Source of the DNA: Pectinophora gossypiella
Lineage: Eukaryota > Arthropoda > Insecta > Lepidoptera > Gelechiidae
NCBI RefSeq assembly: GCF_024362695.1
Contig: NW_026063241.1
Location: 560,501 to 624,500, forward strand
Direction: 5' to 3'
Length of the DNA stretch: 64,000 nt
Numbering within the stretch: the first letter of the stretch is position 1; each line of letters starts with the position of its first letter. The notes beneath the pieces are model-generated. The model did no database searches, was not told the origin of the DNA, and saw only the letters and a list, made by a program, of their open reading frames with translations. Shown here piece after piece: positions 31,505 to 43,074 of the stretch. The position numbers and the translations under genes were made by a program.

Positions 31505-32250
31505 ATTAAGTGTCCTTATCTTTATGTCATTGTCCGTTAATTATTATTGTATTTGTAAATTGTATTTGTTAACCTACCTGTTTTCTGTTACCTCCGGTTT
31601 CATTGTCTTTTGTCCTAAAATCATCGTTTTGTATTAGGTAGTAGGAGGTATTCGGAGAACTGTTCAGTCACTTTTATTTCCATTCCACCTCTAACAGTAA
31701 TTTTTTAACAAATTTTCTAATTTTTAATATCTTTCCCACTATCAGGTTGACAAATCTATTTTATTATGATCGTGCATTTATGCCAGTGTCAGATTGTTTT
31801 TCTGTTGCATGTTTTGGTCACTATTATTAAGTAGAACAGAGATAGCATTATTGCTGACAAGATGTCACTACGTATTATTAAGTTCCGCTTTCTACTACAT
31901 AAACTTCACCCTGGTTGCGTTCCGATACACGCATGTTACTTTGTGCTTGTTTTCTTTTTATTTATGTTTGTTCTCATTTATTCAGATTTTGTTTTAACTT
32001 TTTCTGTATTTTGTAATTAATGTTTGTGTTGTAATTAATTTTACTTTTCTTTTGGTTCTCTATTTTTTTTTTTGTTGTTGTTAAATGTTGTATTCTATGT
32101 GACTCGGCTGTTGGCAGGTAGGAACCTGATATTTAATTTATATAGGTTATTGTTTGTTTATTTATTTAACACATAATATTGATTTTTAGTTCATTTATCT
32201 ATTTTATTATTATTATTTATTTATTTATTTTTTTTTATTCACACACAGAC
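31505..32250 (+). other. ORF1-ORF2 spacer of LINE-D
   Basis: This is 746 bp of T-rich non-coding sequence with poly-T stretches and (TTTA)n near 32205-32235. Such a long gap between the ORFs is unusual for CR1-type elements and could hold an internal insertion, but no TSD or family was recognised. Confidence 0.5.
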
Positions 32251-35200
32251 ATGTCTCGCTCTGGTAGTTGCTCTGAGGATAGTGGCGCTAATTATCTCTC
32301 TTGTTCTGATTCGTCAGATGATAGTTTCCATAGCACAGTAATTCCTCTTTCTGAATGTTTAAATTCTAGTTTCCAGGCATTTCCAAAAAATTTCAACGTG
32401 GTACATATTAACGCGCAAAGTGTACCTAGTCATTATACCGACATGCTAGCCTCTTTTAATGTAAAAAACTTGCATGCCATCCTCATTTCCGAATCGTTTC
32501 TGAAGCCCGGCCTCTCTTCATCATTATATCCTATCCCTGGGTTCCAGCTAATTCGGAATGACCGTATTGGATGTCGCTGTGGCGGGGTGGCCATTTATTT
32601 GCGCGGCCAAATCCCGTATAAAATTATTAGTCAGTCTCCGCCTGAATATTCGGGCTCGGCTGAACATCTCTTCCTGGAGGTGTCCTTATCGCATGTAAGG
32701 GTTCTCTTGGGGGTTTCCTATTCTCCTGACAGAGGCGTTAACTATTTTCCTGGTTTTGACGGTCTCCTTCAAGAGTTTGTCCCATTATATCAACATACAT
32801 TGATATTAGGGGACTTTAACACGTGCCTTTTGAAGAACGATTCCCGTTCCCAACAACTTCGCTCTATAGTTGAAGGTGCTAATCTGCATATCCTGCCGTC
32901 TAATTCTACTCATCATGTTCCGAACTGTGTCCCGTCCTTACTTGACCTTTCAATAGTGTCCTCTCTTGATCATGTCGATTCCCGTGGGCAATTTGCTGCT
33001 GATGCCTTTTCTTATCACGATTTGCTTTTCCTCTCTTATCGAATTCGTCCCCCTAAAGCCAAAGCTAAAATTCTTTTCCAGCGTAATTTTAAAGACATGA
33101 ACTGTGATCAGCTGGGGCATGATGCTTGCGGTGTTGACTGGGACCTTGTGTATGACGCTGATTCAGTTGATGATAAGGTCAACGTGTTCAACTCACTCCT
33201 GACCAATCTTTATGATAAGCATGCGCCTGTACGAGCTGTTCGCCTAAAGCATTTCCCAGCACCTTGGTTAACTGATGAGCTGCGGGTGCTTATGGCTAAG
33301 ATCATCTGAGCGCAATAAGGATAGGTACAGGAGTGCTAGGAATCGGAGCAATACTGCGTGTAGGGATGCTCAGCGCCGTCACATCTATGCTTCAGTTGCT
33401 AATGGTGATCCCCCTCAGGTGTGGAAGTTTCTCAATACTCTTGGTATTGGGAAATCGAAGCCCAACCCCCCTTCTGACGTAGATGTTGATGCTCTCAACA
33501 AGCATTTTACTTCTGGTGCAGCTAGTTTCGATTCCGCAACTAAGTCTGTCACTTTACAACGCCTAAATAATGCCCCTATCTTGTCTCCTAACTCTTTAGA
33601 TTTCACTCCAGTTTCGGAAAATGATGTTAGAAAAGAAATCCTGTCCATTTCCTCTAATGCTGTTGGCGGTGATGATATCAGCCGCAATATGCTTATCCCT
33701 ATCCTCGATATTATCCTTCCTGTGAATCAGAATCAGAATCATTTATTCAACGTAATTATCATGGATAAACTTGTTGAAGGTCAATGTAACATTTTTGAAT
33801 TTACGTCATTTCGCAAGGTGTTATGGCTGAGGAGAAGAAATGACAAGAAACTGCAACAGCAACACATCTTTTAAATCAATGAGGGTACATTACAAGTTAT
33901 TTAATAACTAGAGGAACACATTCAATACCAGACATTTTTATCATTTAGGTAATCATTAATCTTATAATAGGCTTTTTTACATAAAGTAAGCTTCACGTGA
34001 GCTTTAAATTTGTTCTCTGACAAATTTAAAATATTATCTGGTATTTTATTGTAAAAACGTATACATAACCCCAAAAAAGATGAATTTAATTTACTTAATC
34101 TAGAATTTTGAACAACAATTTTATTTTTATTCCTTGTATTGTAAGTATGCCTTTCACAGTTTCTCGGAAGGAGAGATACATTTTTACGCACATACATAAT
34201 GTTTGTGATTACTCATATCCTTAATTCCTCGCTGTTTTCATCTACCTTTCCCAACATTTGGAAGCAGGCTATTGTAGTCCCTATTCCCAAGATATCTAGC
34301 CCATCTTCATTATCCCATTATCGTCCCATCTCCATACTTCCTTTCCTATCGAAGGTGCTTGAACGTGTGGTTCATCACCAGTTGTTTTCCTTCCTCTCCA
34401 AAGGTCATCTAATGAACGCATTGCAGTCTGGCTTTCGTCCGGGGCATAGCACAGTTACTTCTCTGGTCAAGGTATCCGATGATATCCGCATGGGTATGGA
34501 GCGTCAGGAAGTGACACTGCTTACTCTCCTTGACTTTAGCAATGCGTTCAATAGTGTTGATTTTGACGTCCTACTGTCCTTTTTAAAATTATTAAACTTC
34601 TCCTCATCCGTCACAGACTGGTTCCGTAGCTACCTTGAGGGTCGTCGGCAGCGCGTCAAGGTTGACGGCATGTTGTCTGACTGGTGCAGCATCACGGCTG
34701 GAGTTCCACAAGGTGGCGTCCTTTCTCCACTCCTATTTTCCATCTTTATTAACTCCATTTCCCAGAGTCTTACCTGTTCCTACCACCTGTATGCGGATGA
34801 TTTGCAGATTTACACCCATGTACCTGTGGAAGGTATTCAGCAGGCTGTTTGTGTCATGAATTGTGATTTAGTGGCTATTGCGGCTTGGGCGTCTGAACAT
34901 GGTATTTCAGTCAATCCTGGTAAGTCGCAATCCATAATCATTGGTGGTCGCGGGCAGCTTGCTCGAATTGATTTTCCTTGTCTCCCCCCTGTTTCCTTCA
35001 TGGGTACTGTTATACCTTATTGCGAGACCGTCAAAAACTTGGGCGTCTTTTTTGACAGGACGTTATCCTGGACACGCCAAGTTAACAAGGTCAGTAGGAA
35101 GATTTTTGCCTCCTTGAGGTCCCTTGGGCGCTTGCGTAGCTTCCTGCCCGTTAAGACGAAAATTGCTCTCTCCCAGTCCCTTCTTCTTCCTATCCTTGAC

Positions 35201-35653
35201 TACGCCGATGTTTGTTATTTGGATCTCACTGAAGAGCTGCTCAACAAACTCGAGAGGTTGCAGAACGCAGCCATCCGCTTCGCGTTTGGCTTGCGTAAGT
35301 TCGACCATGTGTCGGTGTACCGTGCGCAGCTCAAGTGGCTCCCTATACGACTTCGCCGAAATTCCCATATCCTCTCACTCCTTTTCAATATCCTCCATAA
35401 TCCCAATACTCCCGCTTACCTAAAAGAGCGTTTTAGTTTGAGGACGGAAGTTCACGAACGGCTGCCTCGATCATGCACTAGGATGCTATTGGTAGCTCCC
35501 ACCCACCGAACTGATTACTACGGCCAGTCTTTTACTGTGCAAGCTGTGCGTTTATGGAACTCCTTACCTGCTTCCATCAGAGTCGCTAACTCTCTTCAGA
35601 GCTTCAAAAACCAGTTGCGAGCTCATTTTGAATCCTTATGCGGATATTTTTAG
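32251..35653 (+). pseudogene. LINE-D ORF2 (EN and RT), frameshift and nested insertion
   Basis: The probable start is MSRSGSCSEDSGAN at 32251. The endonuclease reads NVVHINAQSVPSHY, AILISESFL (catalytic Glu), LILGDFNTCL and SYHDLLFLSY. A frameshift near 33300 leads to RNKDRYRSARNRSNT. At 33724 a LINE fragment interrupts; removing it with one TGTG copy rejoins ILP and VITHIL in frame. The reverse transcriptase follows: LSHYRPISILP, QSGFRPGHSTVTSL, LLDFSNAFNS, AGVPQGGVLSPLLF and the catalytic YADD near 34790. The C-terminus (FGLRKFDHVSVYRAQLKWLP to WNSLPASIRVANSL) is complete to the stop at 35653. Confidence 0.85.
33725..34203 (-). mobile_element. 3' end of another CR1/L2-like LINE, inserted in LINE-D
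   Basis: The minus strand encodes the last part of a LINE ORF2 (HTYNTRNKNKIVVQNSRLSK, FYNKIPDNILNLSENKFKA) ending at 33922. A 3' UTR follows, finishing AATAAATGATTCTGATTCTG, an AATAAA with a (TGATTC)n tail. TGTG occurs at both edges (33721-33724, 34204-34207), a short duplication as often seen for this group. It is strongly 5'-truncated. Confidence 0.85.
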
Positions 35654-36062
35654 GATATTACTATTATGTATGATGTATTTTATTTATTTCAATGCTTGTC
35701 TTGTATGTGTGTGTATAGTCTATTATTATTTATTATTATAGTTTTCTCAGATTATGGTTAGGTATATTTTTAGTATATATGGATTACATTATATTGAGTA
35801 TTTATTAATATATGTATGTATAGTATAGAGTATTTATTATATTAACTTTTAGGTATTTATTTATTTTTATTTTTTTTATTTTTTTTTTGTTGCACCATCC
35901 CGCATCCAAGCTATAAATGTTTGTTTCCTTTTGTTGGTTGCCTGGAAGAAATTGCTCTAGAGCAATAAGGCCGCCCAAATTGTACTGTATTCATGTGTTT
36001 TGTCTGATTGTTGAATTTTTAGTTCTGTGCAATAAAGTATATTTGATTTGATTTAATTTGAT
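35654..36062 (+). other. 3' UTR of LINE-D
   Basis: T-rich sequence with repeated TATTTATTA motifs leads to AATAAAG and the (TTGAT)n tail. There is no coding capacity. Confidence 0.7.
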
Positions 36063-36795
36063 TCTCACCGGCTCCGTTAACAACCGTCTGTGCGTAAGTG
36101 ATGTTAGAAACAATTTTAAATTTTTGGTGGATACAGGTGCTAATATTTAAGTGTTACCGAAATTTAAAACTTTACGAAGTCTTAATAGTGGTTGTAATTT
36201 TACACTATTTGCTGCGAATGGAACGGAAATTAAAACTTTTGGTACAGTGACTTTAGAGATAGATTTAAAGTTACGACGTTCATTTAAATTGACTTTTGTA
36301 GTAGCTGACGTCAAGCAACCTATATTGGGCGCTGACTTTTTAAGCAAATACAATTTATTGATTGATTTAAATAAGCGTCGTTTAATTGATGCAAATACTA
36401 ATTTAAGAGCTATCGCTTCTGTTATAAATTGTGAATTTGACCCTAGTATCAAAACGATTGACCAAAATCATCCTTATTTTGATGTCATATCAAAGTATCC
36501 AGATATTACGCGACCTGTTTCTTTTAGGGAATTTCCTAAACACCCGATAGTACACCACATTGAAACAACTGAACCCCCTGTTTTTGCTCGCGCGAGACCT
36601 TTAGCTCCTGAGCGGTATGCTAAAGTTAAATAAGAATTTAGGCTTATGCAAGAGATGGGAATTTGTAGACCTTCAAGGAGTCCTTGGTCTAGTCCTTTGC
36701 ATGTTGTGCCTAAGAAAGATGGGCAGTTGCGTCCGTGTGGAGACTATCGAGCGTTCAATGCTATAACTAAGCCGGATCGTTATCCGATTCCGAGC
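36063..36795 (+). pseudogene. CsRn1-type pol: protease and start of reverse transcriptase
   Basis: The frame resumes at LTGSVNNRLCVSDV, directly after the (TTGAT)n tail of LINE-D. The aspartic protease has FLVDTGANI followed by a TAA stop and VLPKF. ILGADFLSKYNLLIDL ends the protease. A second stop follows YAKVK, then MQEMGICRPS, SPLHVVPKKDGQLRPCGDYR, and the frame breaks off at RYPIP. The RT core (YxDD), RNase H and integrase are missing here. Confidence 0.85.
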
Positions 36796-37139
36796 CCAAG
36801 TAGCAACCGATTGTCTTAAAAGAGAATTGTAGATATCTTGAAGGCAAGATAGATAGATAGATAGATAAAATACTTTATTGAGCAAGTAGACTAAATCAAG
36901 CCTTTGTCTTGGATAAGTCTTATATGTCAGTTAGTCTTTGACCTCCGAAAGTTGGTACAGGGATTTGCACATACGGATCAAAAATAATACGTAATATAAA
37001 TTGTACATAACTAGAAATCCGTGACGCTAATAGTAAAACAATCATGAGAACAGTGTCACAATTAAACAACTAGTGAATATATATCGTGATTACTAGCTAA
37101 AAGGTAATTTCCCAGTTATATTTGTTTTTTACAATCTGA
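36796..37139 (-). mobile_element. Retroposon 3' end with (GATA)n tail
   Basis: On the minus strand, sequence up to about 37090 runs into GCTCAATAAAGTATTTTATC and a (TATC)n repeat (plus-strand GATA repeats, 36848-36868). An AATAAA directly before a tetranucleotide tail marks a non-LTR or SINE 3' end. The 49 bp before it (36796-36845) are unassigned, and the limit towards LINE-E is not visible. Confidence 0.45.
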
Positions 37140-37314
37140 CGGTGGTCAAGTGAATTGTGTGCCTACAAGTGTTCGTCTGCCACAAGCGATCGAGCGAATC
37201 CCTCCTCTACGCGCATAGCGCGAACAGGTGATTTTTGCGTGAATGTGCGCTAATGACGAGTGTGTGACGTCGTACGAGCGGCCAAAGAATACGTAGTCCA
37301 CTCAGCGCGGACGA

Positions 37315-38577
37315 TTGTACTGTATGGATAAAGATATTTTTACTAAAGAACGTCATAATCTGGATAGGTTGTGGGTTTGCCCTCAATGTAAACTAAATGC
37401 TAAGACGTACACGCCTAAGAGTGACGACACACCTATACGAAAGGATAGTCCGTCTGTTCCTGTTGTAACAAAAACATCCAGCAGTATACCTTGTGATTTG
37501 GTGATTGGGAATCCTGGTACGAACGTTAATGAGATATCAGTAAATAATATTACGGACACGTCATATGTCTTTGAAAATACTTACAACCTAGGTACAGATA
37601 ACGTCACTAAGACCAGAGGAGCAAGAACTTACAATACTCCTAATGTTCGTAACCAAACCTTCTTCGAACTTGAGAGTCTTAGAGATATTATGCACGATGA
37701 ATTGGAAAAGTTCTTTACCTCCAAATTTGATAGTTTTAAAATATCATTATGTGATAAAATTATGGATCTGAGTCAAAGACTAACTGTAATCGAGGCAAAA
37801 TTAGATGAAGTTACTAAAACGAATAATGGATTTGCAAAGCATTCAAATAGCGGTAAGTTATCTGGAGATACGGTTGAGCAAGTTGATGAGGCCCCTTCCT
37901 TAGTCGAAGCCAAAACTACAACTCATAGGGAAATAACGACAGAACCCTCGACTAAGACCGGCAGTAAATCTAAGCCCAGGGAAACCGTTAAGAAGCATGC
38001 CGTTGTACCTGATGTGAGTTTGTCTATTCCAGACCATAGTTTCAACCCAAGTATGGTGGATGGGAATTTCGCTATAAATACACGAGTACTTGAACCGCAG
38101 TCTCCTGCCAACGATGATCATAATGTAACTGATGGCCAAAATAATGACCAGGATGGTTGGAGTACTGTTCAGCCCAAAGGTCCAAGAAGGCAAGCACGTG
38201 GAAAAGCGACGATAAAATCGGATGAAGGTAGACACCAGCGACTTCGCATCACCCGTGGCAATGCTTCACCAGGTTCCTCTCAAATTGAAGCCTCGGATAG
38301 AATACGACATCTACATCTATATTTCGTTAAGATCGGCACAACTTCGGAACAAATTCTAAACCACCTAACTAACATTTGTGGTCTAGACAATGTAAAGTCA
38401 ATTGAACCTCTGAAAGCTAGAGAGAACTACTCGTCTTTCAAACTTAGCGTATCTTCAACTACAGCCGATATGGTAATGGCTGCGGAGAGCTGGCCAGTAG
38501 GCATTTGCATCAAACCCTGGTCTCAGCCCTTTCGTGGGAGCAAACGCACAGAAAAGGCGAACGCAAAAAGTCGCTAA
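37315..38577 (+). CDS. LINE-E ORF1 protein (partial PHD-like finger, C-terminal RNA-binding domain)
   Basis: The open frame of 420 codons begins with what looks like the second half of a PHD-type zinc finger (LYCMDKDIFTKERHNLDRLW, VCPQCK). The first Cys pair is probably upstream in a shifted frame around 37230-37310, so the true N-terminus is damaged. A low-complexity linker, a coiled coil (about residues 120-165) and a C-terminal domain (RHLHLYFVKIGTTSEQILNH, LKARENYSSFKLSVSS, WPVGICIKPW) follow. Such ORF1 proteins of lepidopteran CR1-type LINEs are often listed as zinc finger DNA-binding proteins. The end overlaps the ORF2 frame by about 44 bases. Confidence 0.75.
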   Translation: MYCMDKDIFTKERHNLDRLWVCPQCKLNAKTYTPKSDDTPIRKDSPSVPVVTKTSSSIPCDLVIGNPGTNVNEISVNNITDTSYVFENTYNLGTDNVTKTRGARTYNTPNVRNQTFFELESLRDIMHDELEKFFTSKFDSFKISLCDKIMDLSQRLTVIEAKLDEVTKTNNGFAKHSNSGKLSGDTVEQVDEAPSLVEAKTTTHREITTEPSTKTGSKSKPRETVKKHAVVPDVSLSIPDHSFNPSMVDGNFAINTRVLEPQSPANDDHNVTDGQNNDQDGWSTVQPKGPRRQARGKATIKSDEGRHQRLRITRGNASPGSSQIEASDRIRHLHLYFVKIGTTSEQILNHLTNICGLDNVKSIEPLKARENYSSFKLSVSSTTADMVMAAESWPVGICIKPWSQPFRGSKRTEKANAKSR

Positions 38578-39868
38578 ATGCGTAGAAAGAGGGTCTCGTC
38601 TACAAATATACTACCAAAACTCAAGATGGCTTAGAACTAAACTTTTCACATTCAGGTCTAACTTATCGTTGTCAAACGATATTGACTTGGTTGCGATCAC
38701 TGAAACCAATCTGAATAAGTCGTTTTATGATGCTGAGGTGTGTGATCCTGGAGAATGGGGACTGCTGAGAAAGGATCGTATGACGGGCGACGGGGGCGGA
38801 GTATTATTGGCAGCGCGCTCCCCACTTCATCTCGAGCGAATCTCCAACTACGAAACGGCGAGCGATGAAGATCTTTGGGCCAGATTTGTGGTAAATGGCA
38901 GCTACGTGTACGTTAACGTTGTCTATTTAAATCCTACATCTAGTGACCAAAGTTACTTTGAATGGTTCGAAAGCGTTGAACAAGTTTGTGCAAAACACTC
39001 AAGTGAAAAAATCATTGTTCTTGGTGATTTGAATTTGTATAGCGCTAGTGATAATGTGAATATGTATTTTAATTGCTTCTTGACTATTTGTGACTTCTAT
39101 CAATACAATAAGATTAGTAACAGGAATGGTAGAGAGTTGGATGTGGTTCTGACAGGCATGGAGCTGGGTGCACCGAGGCAGCCATCGCAGGAAGCGATGA
39201 CGACCGGCCAGTAATGGCAGGCCGCAGGGAGGAGTGCGCTCAACACAGCCTGCTGCGAAGATGGAGGCAGCGGCTGTCAGAGCAGCCAAACACGCCGGGG
39301 GTCCGTCCGGCGTGGGCGCAACAACAAGATGTTGAGTGGTTGGCAGCGGCCTCCTGCTGCCACCCATGGTCAACGCCGTGGTTGGCGGCAGGGGAACGCT
39401 GAATGCGATGGTCTCCTTCCGTGAGGACGTGGTGGCGCGGAAGGAGGCAACAGAGCGGACCCGAGGGGACGTCCCCCTCTCGGATCCTATCCGACGTTGG
39501 CAAACTGGGCGGAGAAGGGGGGTAATGCTCGCCGACTCTTGCCCGGTCAACAAGCCCTCGGGCGGTGGAAGCGGGGAAATTCCGCCGCTCGAATCCATCA
39601 AGGGCTCACGGAGGATGTGGTCTGTCGTGTGTTCCGGCAGACCACATAAAAGCGGAGGTCAGGGTGGACTGCACTCCTCCCACCCTGAACCCTGGGAGCG
39701 TCCGTTCCGGACGGCGCCGGCGGGTGCACGGAAGAGTGTGTAAACGTCCCCGCACACCCGCCAATAGGCGAAGGCTGCTGAACACCGAGGAGTTTTAGTG
39801 AGTAGGAGTCTCACATAACCCAGTCGCTTTCCCCGGGCGGCTGGGTATCCATGATGGATTTCTCCTCG

Positions 39869-39902
<34 letters not shown>

Positions 39903-42131
39903 GGAGCTGGGTGATGATGCAGTCGCTGTGCGTGAGGCTGCTATGCACGAGGTGCTCACAAAAATTGACGATCATCATCCGCCCCTGGTAATACAATTTA
40001 ATTATTGTACCAAATCCGCTTTAAAGATTGAGGCCTCCAACATCGACCGCCGGCGCGACTGGTGTTTCCCCAAAGCAAATTTTTTTCAGCTTTATAATAT
40101 GATCTTGAATTTGGATTGGCAAAGCATATACGAAGAGAGGGATATTGATGCTGCTGTTCAAAGATTTAATGGTAACTTGTACTCTGTATTTGATATATGC
40201 GTGCCTAAAAAACTTCGTAAAAAATCACTTAGTAGGGTATATCCTGTATTTTACACCAAAGATATTATTCGGCAAATCGAAATAAAAGCTAATTACCATC
40301 GTCTTTGGAAAAGTACCGGTGATGCTTTGGCCTATGATAAGTTCTCGGAACTGCGAAGGGAAATTAAGATCAATATACATAACGCGTATACCAGCTATGT
40401 ACGTAATGTTTCCAATGACTTACACGCCGATCCTAAGAAGTTCTGGTCTTTTGTTAACTCCTTGCGTAGTAAGGGTGGCATAGAGACCGAAGTTACCCTG
40501 CGTGGCAAGGAGTATCGAGGTCCTGAAGCTGCAGCGGCCTTTGCTGAGTACTTTAGCTCCGTATTCTTAGCAGATGAACCGAATCTTGACTGGGAGTCTG
40601 TAGGCGCAAGTACGTTGTCTCATGCTAGGTATATAGATATACCTAATGTTACTGAAACCGACGTAAAAAAGTCTATTGCAAAACTGAAAGCTGAATCCTC
40701 ACCTGGACCGGACGCCATACCTGCACTGATTATAAAGGGCTGCGTTGACATTCTTATCAAACCTATTACATTCCTATACAATCTGGTGCTGAAAACTGGC
40801 ACATATCCTAGGGCCTGGAAACAGTCACGTGTAACTCCCATTCCGAAGACTGGCTCAAAAGTCGCAGTGGAGAACTATCGACCGATTGCTATCCTCAGTG
40901 CGTTGCGTTGGTCTTCGAGGTTATTATGCACAATTTTATTATGCCCCAATGTCTTCCCTTTATTACAGATAACCAACACGGCTTTCTCCCCAAACGCTCG
41001 GTTGCAACTAATCTTACCCATCTTCTCGACTTCATCTCAGTGGAGCAGCAGAAGGGGAGGCAGGTCGACGTAATCTATCTTGACTTCAGAAAGGCATTCG
41101 ATAGGGTGAACAATGACGTGCTACTAATGAAGCTAGGTAATATGGGCTTCTCGCCTAGATTGCTGAAACTCTTTGCTAGCTACCTCTCAGAGAGAGAGCA
41201 ATTTGTTAAGTACGGTTCATTCGTGTCAGATCCCTATCGAGTGCATTATGGAGTCAGTCAGGGTTCTAATTTGGGGCCATTACTTTTTATATTGCTGATA
41301 AACGACCTTCCTGAAGTGGTAAAGGACTCGCTTGTACTGCTCTTCGCAGATGATATCAAATTGGCAATATCCGTTAAAGATCAGTACAATTGTTTCGCAT
41401 TACAGAGTGACTTAGACCGCATACTCCAATGGAGTTTATCAAATAAGCTCTATTTCAACCCTGAAAAATGCGCAACAATTACATACACACGCAAACGCTC
41501 GCCAATAATGTCCCAATACACCCTGGGGGGTACGATTATCCCTCGAGTGGAGCAGGTACGAGATCTTGGAGTCCTCTTTGACGAGAAGCTCACCTTTCAC
41601 CCCCATATCGTGTCCGTAACTGAGGCCGGGTTTCGCCGCCTTGGTTTTGTGCTTCGAAATTGCTCACAGATGTCCGACCAAGCGGTTAAAGCGGTATACT
41701 CAGCATTGCAGCAGAAACGCTTTTTGAGACAGTTGTATAAAAGGCAGTTTGGGTACTATCCATTCATGTACCCTACACTATTTTTGCAGGGTCACTTGGG
41801 ATTTGACTCACTTCAGTTGCGTAGGTATCTGGCGCTCGTCAGGTTGGCACTGTATATTATCCGAGGCGAAGTGCACTGTCCCTACCTGCTGCAGCGTCTG
41901 CTCTGCCTGTATGTTCCAAACCGAAGATTGCGCCACCAGAGCCTATTCGCGCAGCATTTCTCACACACGGAGACCCACAGTCAGACTCCCGTACCGCGTG
42001 CCATCGTACTTCTTGGCTCCATGCTTGACAGTGCACCTCACTGTGATGTGTTTTTTAGTTCACTCTCATGCTTGATGAATGAGTGCAAGAGAACGTTTGA
42101 AAGTATGATGCCTGCAAGTACGATACAATAG
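38534..42131 (+). pseudogene. LINE-E ORF2 (EN and RT), insertion, frameshift and deletion
   Basis: No Met precedes the endonuclease start (LQIYYQNSRWLRTKL). Motifs are VAITETNLN (catalytic Glu), IIVLGDLNLY and RELDVVLTGMELG. The R1-type insert follows; its removal with one TSD copy restores GMELGDDAVAV. Then come SSPGPDAIPALI and ENYRPIAILSAL, a 1-base frameshift near 40905, QHGFLPKRSVATNL, YLDFRKAFDRV, YGVSQGSNLGPLLF (Ser where Pro is usual) and FADD near 41346. After AVYSALQQKRFLRQLYKRQF the usual VRS..LE..SVVWDP-type block is missing, which suggests a deletion of about 90 bp near 41710. The C-terminus reaches 42131. Confidence 0.82.
39171..39897 (+). mobile_element. 5'-truncated R1-clade 3' end inside LINE-E, 16-bp TSD
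   Basis: The 727-bp insert is flanked by GGCATGGAGCTGGGTG at 39155-39170 and 39898-39913 and ends in 27 A. Its coding remnant (GTLNAMVSFREDVVARKEAT, RTRGDVPLSDPIRRWQTGRR) matches the last residues of LINE-C ORF2 (VASFCEDVVAQKEAAERIRE, SAPIRRRRTGRRRR), so it is a related R1-clade family. A GC-rich 3' UTR follows. The exact TSD and long poly(A) suggest a recent event. Confidence 0.92.
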
Positions 42132-42242
42132 TTCGGAATTATGTTTTGAATTGAATATTGTTTAACTTTTTTAATGTTAAGTATACTTCTTTGTGTGTAA
42201 ACTTGTAACGATTTGGTCGTGTACTGTTATGTTGCAATGTAT

Positions 42243-42253
42243 AATAATAATAA

Positions 42254-42304
<51 letters not shown>

Positions 42305-42310
42305 AATAAA
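42243..42310 (+). repeat. (AAAT)n microsatellite, tail of LINE-E
   Basis: AATAATAATAATAAATAAAT passes into about 14 units of AAAT. It follows the LINE-E 3' UTR and is therefore read as its 3' tail. Confidence 0.9.
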
Positions 42311-42487
42311 TGAGGGATGGCGGAAATAAAACTTTGGTTTGTAATTAAACGTCTTCTTCTATTTTTAAACAAATTAAATCCGACCACCGCACGCACACTC
42401 ATCTCCAACCGCCATCACACTCCCCGTCCCTTTCACACACACCTCTCTTTCTTCCCCATTCCATTCAACTTACGTTCCGTTCCCACA
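42311..42487 (-). repeat. 3' LTR of the tRNA-Pro gypsy element
   Basis: This copy is identical in length to 54286-54462 and differs from it at one base that I can see. It carries AATAAA on the plus strand but none obvious on the element strand. The bases just upstream on the element strand (ACAGGACGGCCGAA) are only a weak polypurine tract. Confidence 0.92.
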
Positions 42488-43074
42488 TTCGGCCGTCCTG
42501 TTACAATGACTGTCCTCAGTCATTCGTCCACACTTTCATAATGTTTCATATCTTTCAATACAATACATCACACAAACACTCTTCATACCTTCAGTCATAC
42601 CTAACAAACCATCTTTGAACCTTAAATATTACAAAACATCTTATAGAAAAATTAAACATGTTACAAAACATCGTATGTAAATCATCAAAACCTTAAACAT
42701 CTACTTTTAAACATTTTTACTAACATCTTACGTAACAAAACATTTTATGTGAAAGACAACTTAAAAACACTTTAATTTAAATTTACAGACAGACAGCCTT
42801 ACGTTATGCCTCTTGAATATATTTAGTACTTATTAGCTTACTTACATAAACTTAATACCTTTCAGACTAAACTGTAAACTAGACAAAACAAACTAAAACC
42901 ATGCTAACTTCTTCTAACTCCAAATATTCAAACACTAATAATAAAACATAAACCTTCTTTTAGTAAATTAATACCATTTGGCCACAAAACAACAAAAAAT
43001 AAAATAAAAACTGCATCCTCTTCCTGCAACAAAAATAAAAATATTACAACAATTAAATAAGAATCTTACCAAAA
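42488..43074 (-). other. 3' untranslated region of the tRNA-Pro gypsy element
   Basis: This is A/C-rich (plus strand) sequence without open frames. No env remnant was recognised. Confidence 0.6.

Larger units (their letters stand above)
30600..36062 (+). mobile_element. LINE-D: CR1-type non-LTR retrotransposon with (TTGAT)n tail
   Basis: The element separates gag from pol of the CsRn1-type gypsy. Its 3' end is clear: AATAAAG at about 36031, then ATTTGATTTGATTTAATTTG and ATT, a short pentamer-type tail of CR1/L2-like elements, followed directly by gypsy protease sequence. The 5' end lies between about 30590 and 30760 and is not defined because no TSD was found. It carries ORF1 and ORF2 and is interrupted by a LINE 3' end at 33725-34203. 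Confidence 0.8.
29144..36795 (+). mobile_element. CsRn1-type Ty3/gypsy element, interrupted by LINE-D
   Basis: A left LTR starting TGTAGCG, a tRNA-Trp-like primer site, gag, and after the LINE-D insertion the protease and start of the reverse transcriptase are in order on the plus strand. Primer choice and gag type match the CsRn1 clade (Kabuki in silkworm). No right LTR was found; pol breaks off near 36795 where other repeats begin. The element lies inside the minus-strand gypsy fragment ending at 29143. Confidence 0.75.
37140..42310 (+). mobile_element. LINE-E: CR1-group retrotransposon with (AAAT)n tail
   Basis: The element has a 5' leader, ORF1 of the PHD-finger type, ORF2, a short 3' UTR and a long (AAAT)n tail (42243-42310). 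It is interrupted by an R1-type 3' fragment (39171-39897). The LTR element at 42311 sits inside its tail: TAAA occurs on both sides of the LTRs. The 5' limit is approximate. Frameshifts and an internal deletion in ORF2 make it inactive. Confidence 0.8.

Noticed and set aside
42488..43074. Possible env gene of the tRNA-Pro gypsy element
   Set aside because: No open frame or membrane-protein-like sequence is present between pol and the 3' LTR.
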